DNA of 8,172 bases. It comes from Hyphomicrobiales bacterium (GTDB lineage: Bacteria; Pseudomonadota; Alphaproteobacteria; Rhizobiales; JAJFHC01). The position numbers and the translations under genes were made by a program. Positions 1 through 5,825 of the stretch are shown here, in pieces. Location: NCBI GenBank assembly GCA_021775835.1, contig JAJFHC010000299.1, positions 1-8,172 on the forward strand, in the 5' to 3' direction. Position 1 is the first letter of the stretch. Every line of letters begins with the position of its first letter. A model generated the notes under the pieces. That model saw only the letters and a list, made by a program, of their open reading frames with translations. It did no database searches and was not told the origin of the DNA.

Positions 1-154
1 GTGTTTTGTCGCCGTAGGAAACTTCCTTGCCAAGGCTTTTGCGCGAGGCAAGCGGCACGACTTCACTGGCCGGAAACTCGCGTTCCGCCAGGATGTTCAG
101 CATTTCCCGGCCCACCATTCCGGTGGCACCGACAACAGCGACTTTGTAACTCAT
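1..154 (-). CDS. asd: Aspartate-semialdehyde dehydrogenase, N-terminal part (cut by window edge)
   Basis: Asd reduces aspartyl phosphate to aspartate semialdehyde with NADPH in the cytoplasm, the branch step toward lysine/diaminopimelate, threonine and methionine. Only the first 51 codons are in the window. They read [18 protein letters not shown] and onward, with the glycine-rich nucleotide-binding loop G9-x-x-G12-x-x-G15 directly after the first beta strand, as in Asd of the proteobacterial type, followed by the usual '[19 protein letters not shown]' segment. The ATG at 152-154 is the only sensible start, since the Rossmann fold begins at residue 4. The Shine-Dalgarno is weak (GGGAAA, 162-167). 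The gene lies downstream of the TRAP operon on the same strand with a 228-bp gap, so it probably has its own promoter. The catalytic Cys and His lie outside the window. The family call is confident; the rest of the gene is unseen. Confidence 0.93.
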   Translation of the reverse strand, partial: MSYKVAVVGATGMVGREMLNILAEREFPASEVVPLASRKSLGKEVSYGDKT

Positions 155-213
155 TTTTACGTTTCCCAATGCAAAGCACGCCGCCCGGCACGATGCCAGT
201 CAGCACGCGATCT

Positions 214-242
214 GATGTACGCCTTTGTCGGAAGTTTTTCAA
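214..242 (-). promoter_or_regulatory. Possible asd promoter
   Basis: Reading the minus strand, TTGAAA (237-242) is followed after 17 bp by TACATC (214-219). The -35 is reasonable and the -10 matches TATAAT at only about three positions. It lies 60 bp upstream of the asd ATG in the gap between dctM and asd. This is a pattern match only. Confidence 0.25.
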
Positions 243-301
243 GCAATGCTGTGGTCCAAGTTGGCAGGCACACAGCTTGCCCGGAGACTCCAGGCGCTAC
301 C

Positions 302-347
302 GTGCGTACCCTGAGACACTTTTGTTAAAAATGTCTTGGGTACGCAC
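302..347. repeat. 46-bp imperfect inverted repeat after dctM
   Basis: The outer arms GTGCGTACCC (302-311) and GGGTACGCAC (338-347) are perfect 10-bp complements. Inside them AGACA (314-318) pairs with TGTCT (332-336), and TTTT (320-323) pairs with AAAA (327-330) around a GTT loop, leaving one C-A mismatch and small bulges. The whole element could fold as one long hairpin in either transcript. It begins 35 bp past the dctM stop and lies upstream of asd. No T-tract follows the stem on either strand, so it is not a classical intrinsic terminator. It may instead protect the TRAP mRNA 3' end, be a regulator site, or be a small mobile repeat. Confidence 0.7.
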
Positions 348-382
348 AATTGCACCAGGCAGCGTGGGAGTTTTTCGCCGTC

Positions 383-1708
383 CTAATTCGTTGTCAGAAG
401 CGAGGTTGATATCGCCGGTATGTAGGCGATCATCAAGGTCACGATCATCATGAAGAATACGAAGGGGACCGCCTTTACAGCAATCTTCAGGATCGACTCT
501 CCGGTTAACCCCGAGACCACAAATAGATTGAGACCCAGGGGCGGTGTGATGAACCCAACACCCAGCGCCGTAATCATCATGATGCAGAACTGGATCTCGT
601 GCATGCCGATCTGGTCGGCCAGCGGTTTCAGGATCGGCGCCAGGATAACGATATTCGGTGTCGTCTCCATGACACAGCCTGCAGCGATCAGGATCCCGAT
701 CATTAGCATGATCAGCACATACGGGTTCTCGGTGAGCGACGTGACTGCGAAGACAAACCCCTGTGGCACGCCGAGCGCCGCAAGCGCCTGAGCCAACGGA
801 AGAGACATGGCAACGATCGGCAGGATAACGCCGTTGACCTTGGCCGAACTGACCATCATCGCTGGGAAATCGCTCAACTTGAGTGTGCCCAGGATAAAAC
901 CCAGCGCCATGGTTACGACCACCGCAGTGGCGCCCGCTTCCGTGGGCGTCAGACGGCCAGAGAAGATGCCGTAGAAAATGATGCCCGGCACCAGGAAGGC
1001 ATACCAACCGCTCTTGATGGCCCGGCCAAGATTAGCAGCCCACTCGGAGAAACTGACCATTCCACCTGACTCGTAGGCCATGCGGCGGTTGACGACAATA
1101 TTGGTGACAAGGATCGACCCGAGTATCAGCAGCCCAGGTATCAGGGCCGCCTGGAACAATGTCGATGCGGATATCCCGAGGACCAGGCCAATGACGATGT
1201 AGGCGATGGACGGCGGGATCAGGACACCGGTGCAGGCACCGGCCGCGACCAGAGCACAGGCGTAGGGCCGCGGATATCCGCTTTCCACCAGCCGGTCGAT
1301 GGTCATGCGTCCGACGGCTGCCGCACCGGCGGCATCCGACCCGGAAATGGCCGAGAACATGCCGCAGACCAGAACCGTAGCCGACCCGAAACCGCCACGG
1401 GCGAATTGCGTGATGGCATCGGCCACGTCGAGAAATTTCCGGCTGAGACCGGTACGCACAAGAACATCGCCGGTGAGAATGAACAGCGGCACTGCAGTCA
1501 GGGCAAAGTGATCAATCCCGTCAAACAGTGATTCGCCCAGAAGCGACAACGGCAGCACTTCCGAGATGACCAGCATAGCCGTGGCACTCGCCCCGATTGC
1601 CGCCCACACGGGCACACCCAGGGCGATCATCCCCAGGAAGATCAGGACCGGGCCATAAAAACTCCAGCCAAGTTCGACGACCGGCTGTGAAAGTTGATTC
1701 CAGAGCAT
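383..1708 (-). CDS. dctM: TRAP transporter large permease subunit (DctM)
   Basis: This is the 441-aa inner-membrane permease of a TRAP transporter, the sodium-coupled channel subunit that takes substrate from DctP; the usual family length is about 425-445. Hydrophobic helices run through the whole protein. Family signatures are visible in order: SGSDAAGAAAVG at 122-133 (usually SGSSAA), GVLIPPS at 161-167, TPTEAGA at 254-260 and ITPPLGLNLFV at 387-397. The duplicated TP/PP-containing hairpins are typical of the ion-transporter fold. The ATG has an ideal AGGAGG (1716-1721) at 7-nt spacing, and that motif overlaps the dctQ stop codon, suggesting translational coupling. It is the last gene of the operon. 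The substrate cannot be read from this subunit. The Asp in SGSDAA where Ser is more usual, near the expected Na+ site region, is a mild oddity. Confidence 0.97.
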   Translation of the reverse strand: MLWNQLSQPVVELGWSFYGPVLIFLGMIALGVPVWAAIGASATAMLVISEVLPLSLLGESLFDGIDHFALTAVPLFILTGDVLVRTGLSRKFLDVADAITQFARGGFGSATVLVCGMFSAISGSDAAGAAAVGRMTIDRLVESGYPRPYACALVAAGACTGVLIPPSIAYIVIGLVLGISASTLFQAALIPGLLILGSILVTNIVVNRRMAYESGGMVSFSEWAANLGRAIKSGWYAFLVPGIIFYGIFSGRLTPTEAGATAVVVTMALGFILGTLKLSDFPAMMVSSAKVNGVILPIVAMSLPLAQALAALGVPQGFVFAVTSLTENPYVLIMLMIGILIAAGCVMETTPNIVILAPILKPLADQIGMHEIQFCIMMITALGVGFITPPLGLNLFVVSGLTGESILKIAVKAVPFVFFMMIVTLMIAYIPAISTSLLTTN

Positions 1709-1719
1709 GTTTTCCCCTC

Positions 1720-2226
1720 CTAATCGAATAGTTTCGCGCCCTCAAACACCGGCCTGCCGGCGATGAGGTCTGCAACATCGCGTTTGAGCGATTGCAGGAG
1801 GCGGAAAATCATGAGGCCGAACCCGATCGGAACGGCCATAAGAAACCAGACCATAGACACCCTGAGACCGTGACTGACCGATCCGAACTTCCACGACACG
1901 GCAACCGTTTCCCAGGACCAGTAGACGGCGAGCATGGCCACAACCAACATCACCAGATCGCCGAAGATGTAGAGAAGCGTTTTGGAGCGGTTCGAGATGT
2001 AGTTGAAGATGACGTCGATACGGATGTGGGCGCGTTCACGTACGGCGGCGGCCGCCCCGATCCAGGCAAGGTAGATAAACGCATAGCGCACGATCTCTTC
2101 GCCCCAGATCGACGAATAGGCTAAGATCTCTCGCCGAAGAACCTCGACCGCCATGGTGGCGACCAGCAGTATGTAAAACACCAGAAGCGCCCAGCGTTCG
2201 GCATTTTCATCGAGTATTTTGAACAT
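1720..2226 (-). CDS. dctQ: TRAP transporter small permease subunit (DctQ)
   Basis: This is the 168-aa small integral membrane subunit that pairs with DctM. Four hydrophobic segments are visible at about residues 11-31, 45-62, 85-105 and 125-143. The DctQ signature WGEEIVRYAFIYLAWIGAA (41-59), followed by VRERAHIRID (62-71), is clear. The reading frame is open further upstream to 2361, but the ATG at 2224-2226 is preferred: it has GGGAGG (2232-2237) at 5-nt spacing, it starts just before the first helix, and the extra 45 residues are Arg/Pro-rich and unlike any DctQ. It follows dctP by 141 bp, a gap that holds a hairpin, and ends 11 bp before dctM. Subunits of this type are often separate, as here, rather than fused to DctM. 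Confidence 0.95.
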   Translation of the reverse strand: MFKILDENAERWALLVFYILLVATMAVEVLRREILAYSSIWGEEIVRYAFIYLAWIGAAAAVRERAHIRIDVIFNYISNRSKTLLYIFGDLVMLVVAMLAVYWSWETVAVSWKFGSVSHGLRVSMVWFLMAVPIGFGLMIFRLLQSLKRDVADLIAGRPVFEGAKLFD

Positions 2227-2324
2227 CACAACCTCCCTCGCGCCCGCCACGGCCCGTGTTTCCGGGCATGGAGGGTTCGAATATTCCCGACGGCTCCGGT
2301 TATCCCTGAGCCTTTGTGAGTGGA

Positions 2325-2356
2325 GCGCACCGGGTACAACGATCTGCACCCGGCGC
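2325..2356 (-). promoter_or_regulatory. Hairpin between dctP and dctQ
   Basis: On the transcript strand CCGGGT and ACCCGG (2348-2353 and 2330-2335) form a 6-bp GC-rich stem around a 12-nt loop, and flanking GCG/CGC can extend it across a 2-nt bulge. There is no T-run after it. It starts 11 bp past the dctP stop, in the 141-bp dctP-dctQ gap. Hairpins in this position commonly cause partial termination or protect the upstream mRNA, which would give more binding protein than permease. That role is inferred. Confidence 0.55.
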
Positions 2357-2367
2357 GTCACGGGGAG

Positions 2368-3528
2368 TTAGGCGTCGTGCACGTAGAGCTTGCCCATTGT
2401 GCCTGCCGCTTCGGCGAGCTTGTTGAAGGATTCCATTGAGCCGGCCAGTTCTTTCTTGAAGCCGTCCCACTCAGCACGCTGATAGCCGCCGGCTTCCTGC
2501 CACACGGCGAGTTCGTCCTTGCTCAGCGAGTGAAACTGGACACCGGCCTTGGTCAGTTCGGACATGGCGTAACCGCGAGCGGCCGGGACCTTGGCCAGAT
2601 TCTGCTGGGCGGTGATTTCAGAGGCGAAATCGATACCGGCCTGGACATCCTTTGGCAGTCCCTCGAACCACTCCAGATTGCACGAATAGACCTGGCTGTC
2701 CGGCACGGCCTGGGTGAAGGTGACGTGGCTCAGAATATCCTTGAAACCAAACACGAACAGGGCGCCGACGGCTGGATCGAGTGCATCGGCCACACCCTGC
2801 TTGATCGCGGATGGCGTCTCACCCCACGCAACCGGTGTCGGATTGGCGCCGACCATCCGGTAGTATTGCTGCAACATCTTCGATCCCGGAACCCGGAATT
2901 TCACACCTTTCAGGTCGGACGGCTTCATTACAGCGCCAGCGCCGCCCTTCCGTACCGCAATGACGCGAGGGTCGATGACCACATAAAAGAGCGGTTTGAA
3001 TCCCTTTGCGTTGACCTTTGCATGAACTTCCGATTTCCAGGCTTCTGAATTGACGAGATTCACGAACCGCTGGTTCGAACCGCAGAAATACGGCAGGTTG
3101 ATCAAGTCGGTTACAGGCGCGAAGGGCGCAAAATTGGAAATTGAATGCTGGGCCGCCTGGATTGTTCCGGTCTGCACCTTTTGCGCAAGTGCGCCGCCGG
3201 CGCCCAACTGGCCGCCAGGTGCCAGCTTGACATAGACTTTTCCGTTGGTGGCGTTCTGGATGTTTTCCTTGAGGTCCAGCTGGAGAATGGGATAGCTCCG
3301 CGATGCGCCGTAGACGTATGCCGTTGCAATCGTCATGACATGATCGGCAGCCTTTTTGCGTTCGTTTTCTTCCTTTGCGGTTTGGGCGATCGCTTCATCC
3401 GAACCAAGAGTCCCGGCAGCGGCCGCGACAACCGCCGCTGTAAACCCGCCAACCGTGGCGGTTTTCAGGAACTGACGTCTCTCGAAGTTCTGAACTTCCT
3501 TGATATCTTTGATTGAACTCATCTTCAT
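2368..3528 (-). CDS. dctP: TRAP transporter substrate-binding protein (DctP family), Tat-type signal
   Basis: This is the 386-aa periplasmic solute receptor of the TRAP system. The N-terminus has a twin-arginine motif, ERRQFLK (R17-R18, F20-L21-K22), then an Ala/Gly-rich hydrophobic stretch (about 25-41) and a likely cleavage site AIA|QT after residue 48. The mature part shows the DctP pattern: an alternating strand and helix start at about 64, LKENIQNATNGKVYVKLAPGG near 86-106, LKGVKFRVPGSK at 206-217 whose R212 aligns with the carboxylate-binding Arg of the family, and a hinge/dimer region near 281-300. ATGs exist at 3528 and 3522; GGGAGG (3533-3538) is 4 nt from the first and 10 nt from the second, so the exact start is uncertain by two residues. 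The ligand is probably an organic acid or sugar acid by family; no specific substrate can be named. It is second in the operon. Confidence 0.95.
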   Translation of the reverse strand: MKMSSIKDIKEVQNFERRQFLKTATVGGFTAAVVAAAAGTLGSDEAIAQTAKEENERKKAADHVMTIATAYVYGASRSYPILQLDLKENIQNATNGKVYVKLAPGGQLGAGGALAQKVQTGTIQAAQHSISNFAPFAPVTDLINLPYFCGSNQRFVNLVNSEAWKSEVHAKVNAKGFKPLFYVVIDPRVIAVRKGGAGAVMKPSDLKGVKFRVPGSKMLQQYYRMVGANPTPVAWGETPSAIKQGVADALDPAVGALFVFGFKDILSHVTFTQAVPDSQVYSCNLEWFEGLPKDVQAGIDFASEITAQQNLAKVPAARGYAMSELTKAGVQFHSLSKDELAVWQEAGGYQRAEWDGFKKELAGSMESFNKLAEAAGTMGKLYVHDA

Positions 3529-3558
3529 TTATCCTCCCAGATAAGATTTGGTTTCCCA

Positions 3559-3575
3559 ACGCCCGGATTGGGCGT
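3559..3575 (-). promoter_or_regulatory. Short hairpin at the end of the small membrane protein gene
   Basis: ACGCCC (3559-3564) and GGGCGT (3570-3575) form a perfect 6-bp stem with a 5-nt loop. On the transcript it overlaps the stop codon of the small membrane protein gene (3575-3577) and lies about 20 bp before the dctP Shine-Dalgarno. No T-run follows. It could tune mRNA processing or dctP translation, but this is speculative. Confidence 0.4.
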
Positions 3576-3793
3576 CATGTATCGTTTGTTGGGTTGCTCG
3601 ACACTTGTTGTGCTCGTATCTCAAATCGCAGCACCGCCACAGCAAACAGGACCGCTGACGCCAGCAGCGTCAGCATTTCCGGGACGTCGCCCAATGGCGG
3701 ATTCCCGGCGATTGCACCCATCGCTACATTTGAAAAGAACGCGACAAACAACACACCCGCCGCCAGAAGCGCCAACCGACCAATGTTTTCCAT
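3575..3793 (-). CDS. Small two-helix membrane protein, first gene of the TRAP operon
   Basis: This 72-aa protein is hydrophobic with two clear membrane segments (about residues 6-29 and 38-55), a short polar loop NPPLGDVPEM between them, and a polar C-terminal tail beginning RFEIRAQQ. Translation signals are strong: GGGAGGAG lies just upstream. The ATG at 3791-3793 is chosen; a GTG immediately before it would add one residue. It sits right behind the operator/promoter region and 46 bp before dctP, so it is co-transcribed with the transporter. I recall similar tiny membrane proteins next to alphaproteobacterial TRAP clusters, but no function is known to me. It is too small to be DctQ, which is present separately. 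It could be an accessory or stability subunit of the permease; that is an inference from position. Confidence 0.8.
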   Translation of the reverse strand: MENIGRLALLAAGVLFVAFFSNVAMGAIAGNPPLGDVPEMLTLLASAVLFAVAVLRFEIRAQQVSSNPTNDT

Positions 3794-3825
3794 CACAATT
3801 TCTCCTCCCGTTACGATGATCGAGT

Positions 3826-3854
3826 AATGTAAGCGCTTACATACACAAATGCAA
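3826..3854 (-). promoter_or_regulatory. Possible promoter of the TRAP operon
   Basis: On the minus strand TTGCAT (3849-3854) and TACATT (3826-3831) are separated by exactly 17 bp. Agreement with TTGACA/TATAAT is moderate. The placement is attractive because each element is overlapped by one copy of the palindromic operator, and the predicted start near 3819 gives a short leader of about 26 nt before the first ATG. Confidence 0.45.
3827..3842. promoter_or_regulatory. Operator O1, LacI-family-type palindrome
   Basis: ATGTAAGCGCTTACAT is a perfect 16-bp palindrome with a central CG, the hallmark of operators bound by LacI/GalR-family repressors, where a leucine residue inserts at the central CpG. 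It overlaps the proposed -10 of the TRAP promoter and lies 34 bp upstream of the first ATG, which fits direct repression. The cognate regulator is not encoded in the window. Confidence 0.85.
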
Positions 3855-3864
3855 GCGCTTACAT
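3849..3864. promoter_or_regulatory. Operator O2, second copy of the palindrome
   Basis: ATGCAAGCGCTTACAT is the same palindrome with one changed base in one half-site (C at 3852). Its centre is 22 bp from that of O1, close to two helical turns, so two repressor dimers could bind on the same DNA face. It overlaps the proposed -35. Confidence 0.82.
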
Positions 3865-3929
3865 ATCTACATCTCTTCTTCCATTCAGTGTGTCGGGTCT
3901 GGAGACGTGAATCTACTGGTTTTTGGCCT

Positions 3930-3963
3930 GTGATATGACCTTACGCGTAAGCGACATTTTCAC
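3930..3963. repeat. Imperfect dyad with a perfect 12-bp palindromic core
   Basis: The core CTTACGCGTAAG (3940-3951) is a perfect palindrome. The outer GTGA (3930-3933) and TCAC (3960-3963), with ATG/CAT inside them, extend it imperfectly. It lies in the 205-bp gap between the cyclase stop and the TRAP operon, about 65 bp upstream of operator O2. It may be an additional operator or a weak hairpin at the end of the cyclase transcript; no T-run follows on the minus strand. The rest of this gap shows nothing else recognisable. Confidence 0.45.
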
Positions 3964-3998
3964 CGCCAAGGAGTGTATGCATGCCACCTGATTGTCCT

Positions 3999-5390
3999 TC
4001 AGGAACGTGTCCAGACGGTCATGGGCAGATCAATCCCGCGGATCGTCTGGTTAGCAATCGGTTCACAGCCGTCAAATACTTGACCGTCGTCTCCTACTTC
4101 GAAGCGCAGACGTTCCATCATCGCGTCACTTGCAACCAGTTTCACACCAAGCTGACGGGTCATGGCTTCGAGTCGGCTGGCAATGTTGACCGTATTCCCG
4201 ATCACCGCAAATTCAAGCCGGTTGGCACCGATGTCACCCAGAACAACCGGACCATAATGGAGGCCGAAGCCGGCCTGGATTACCGGGTCGCCCGACGCTT
4301 CTCGCTCCGCGTTCCATTGATCCACGGATATCTGCATGGCCCTCGCACAAGCCATGGCGTTATGAGCATCGGCATCACCCGGAATGGGTGTCCCGAACGT
4401 CGCCATCAGGCCGTCACCAAGGTATTTGTCCAGTGTGCCGTCATGGCGAAATACTTCGAACTCCATGCGAGCGTGGAAAGACCGCAAGGTTGTAATGACT
4501 TCCTCCGGCGTCCGCTCGGATGCAAATGTTGTAAAGCCGACCAGGTCAACAAACAGAACCGCAATGTCCTGATTGCGAACCTTTTTCAGCGGCTCGTCAT
4601 TGTGGGAGAGCTCTTCCACCACATTGGGGGAGAAATAGCGCGCAAGATTCGCCCGTTCCCGCTCCAGAGCGGCATGGCCGACCAGCAGATTGTTGGCCCT
4701 CCGGACAGACTGGGCCAGTGTGATCGCAACGATCAGGAAAACCACTATTTCCTGAACCCGAACCTCGATCTGCAGGCTGTTCGGATCGAGGATACTGACC
4801 ATCCGTTCATTGCCGCCAAAGATCGCCAACAACTCCGCCGTGTAGTCATGGGCAGGGCCGGAAAAGAACCACACCAGGAATATGCCCGTTACCCATAATC
4901 CCGACGTCCAGGTGCCGACCGCTACAACCGTACGCCAGGAATAGGCGAGTGTCGCACCTGCCAGCAGGACGTAGAAGTACATGAAATTATCGAACCGGAA
5001 CTGCATTGCCGCCGGCCAGTCGACTGTCGAGAACGGGTTTGGCGCCAAGGCTACGACGGTCAACAGGGCAAGATCACAGAACATCAAAACCAACTCAGCA
5101 CCCGACTGGCCGACCCGCCCGATCTTGCGTTGTGCCAGGCCAATCAGGGCGAATCCGCAGAGCATGGCCTCATAGTAGATCACTTCCAACGTCGGGTTGA
5201 TGAACGGAATCAGGAGTGCGATGACCGCAAGTGCGATCAAACGCGCCTTCACAGCAAGGTCGAGGCTTTCGCGCTTGTCGCGTTCCAGTGCCAGTTCTGC
5301 CCGGCTCCGGGGCGACTCGACAGGAACGCCGCCGTGCACAGCCCTCCCGTCCAGAGGGTTCGACTGTACAGTATCAACCGTTGAAGTCAT
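3999..5390 (-). CDS. Membrane-anchored class III adenylate/guanylate cyclase
   Basis: This 463-aa protein should make a cyclic nucleotide, most likely cAMP, from the inner membrane. A polar N-terminus (1-48) is followed by about six hydrophobic segments between 51 and 230 that match no named sensor domain I recognise, then a short linker with the motif ARYFSPNVVEEL (250-261) common before this class of catalytic domain, and a class III cyclase domain at about 274-463. Catalytic residues are in place: metal-binding D282 (FVDLVGFT) and D326 (LGDG), purine-contacting K322, and transition-state N402 and R406 (NTVNIASR). The second purine-specifying position, usually Asp or Thr, is Ala395. The ATG at 5388-5390 has AAGGA at 9 nt. 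A TTG at 5426 with AAGGAG is an alternative adding 12 residues, but a TATAAA (5441-5446) overlaps that Shine-Dalgarno, favouring the ATG. It is divergent from the Mpo1-like gene. Confidence 0.93.
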   Translation of the reverse strand: MTSTVDTVQSNPLDGRAVHGGVPVESPRSRAELALERDKRESLDLAVKARLIALAVIALLIPFINPTLEVIYYEAMLCGFALIGLAQRKIGRVGQSGAELVLMFCDLALLTVVALAPNPFSTVDWPAAMQFRFDNFMYFYVLLAGATLAYSWRTVVAVGTWTSGLWVTGIFLVWFFSGPAHDYTAELLAIFGGNERMVSILDPNSLQIEVRVQEIVVFLIVAITLAQSVRRANNLLVGHAALERERANLARYFSPNVVEELSHNDEPLKKVRNQDIAVLFVDLVGFTTFASERTPEEVITTLRSFHARMEFEVFRHDGTLDKYLGDGLMATFGTPIPGDADAHNAMACARAMQISVDQWNAEREASGDPVIQAGFGLHYGPVVLGDIGANRLEFAVIGNTVNIASRLEAMTRQLGVKLVASDAMMERLRFEVGDDGQVFDGCEPIANQTIRGIDLPMTVWTRS

Positions 5391-5440
5391 TGCCTGCAAT
5401 CCTTGAATGGGTCGTGTTTCGGGCAACTGTGAATTGCTCC

Positions 5441-5446
5441 TTTATA
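5441..5446 (-). promoter_or_regulatory. Possible -10 element of the cyclase gene
   Basis: The minus strand reads TATAAA here, five of six to the consensus, but I see no good -35 at 16-18 bp. Transcription would begin near 5434, about 44 nt before the ATG at 5390, and would leave out the AAGGAG that could serve the alternative TTG start. Confidence 0.3.
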
Positions 5447-5492
5447 GCAAATGCGGTTACTTTTGGTGGTGTCGAAGATGGACAGGAGAAAC

Positions 5493-5825
5493 ATGGCCGA
5501 CCGCTACGAGACATACGCAGACTTTTGGCCGCACTACCTGCGCGAGCATGCCCGGCCGCAAACCCGTCTGCTCCATTTTATCGGAACCGCGCTGGCCATT
5601 ATCCTGCTCGCCGCAGGCATCATCAGTCTGAATCCCTGGTTGCTTGCAGCCGCCGTAATCTCTGGCTACGGCTTTGCATGGATTGCCCATTGGCGGGTCG
5701 AGCGAAACCGTCCGGCCACATTCACATATCCGGTGTGGTCGCTCTACAGCGATTTCCGCATGTTTGCCCTATGGCTCACCGGCCGGCTTGCCAAGGAACT
5801 GGCCAACGCCGGTGTCAGGAACTGA
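5493..5825 (+). CDS. Mpo1-like / DUF962 membrane protein
   Basis: This 110-aa protein matches the DUF962/Mpo1 family pattern throughout: [24 protein letters not shown] at 8-31, two central hydrophobic segments (about 32-45 and 49-66), [16 protein letters not shown] (62-77) and [21 protein letters not shown] to the C-terminus. Yeast Mpo1 is an ER-membrane Fe(II)-dependent dioxygenase in 2-hydroxy fatty acid alpha-oxidation, and conserved histidines bind the iron; H19, H28 and H66 are the candidates here. The bacterial role is not established. The start at 5493 has AGGAG (5484-5488) 4 nt upstream; an in-frame ATG at 5451 lacks a Shine-Dalgarno. It is divergent from the cyclase gene and its last 11 bp overlap the end of leuB, which is transcribed toward it. 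Confident as a family call, not as a function. Confidence 0.88.
   Translation: MADRYETYADFWPHYLREHARPQTRLLHFIGTALAIILLAAGIISLNPWLLAAAVISGYGFAWIAHWRVERNRPATFTYPVWSLYSDFRMFALWLTGRLAKELANAGVRN

Noticed and set aside
302..347. Intrinsic terminator for the TRAP operon
   Set aside because: The stem is long but no T-tract follows in the direction of the operon or of the opposite strand.
297..1007. Minus-strand open frame of 236 codons inside dctM in another frame
   Set aside because: It overlaps a certain DctM gene on the same strand, is rich in Arg, His and Gly as frame-shifted GC-rich DNA tends to be, and has no start signals.
2227..2361. N-terminal extension of DctQ by 45 residues
   Set aside because: The extension is polar, Arg/Pro-rich and unlike DctQ, whereas the ATG at 2226 has a strong, well-spaced Shine-Dalgarno.
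3827..3864. Catabolite-responsive element for CcpA
   Set aside because: The palindrome fits the cre consensus, but CcpA is a Firmicutes regulator and everything else here is alphaproteobacterial; a local LacI-family repressor explains it better.
3981..4898. Long plus-strand open frame of 305 codons opposite the cyclase gene
   Set aside because: It is the antisense shadow of a clear class III cyclase; it has no ribosome site and its protein is low in hydrophobic order and matches nothing.
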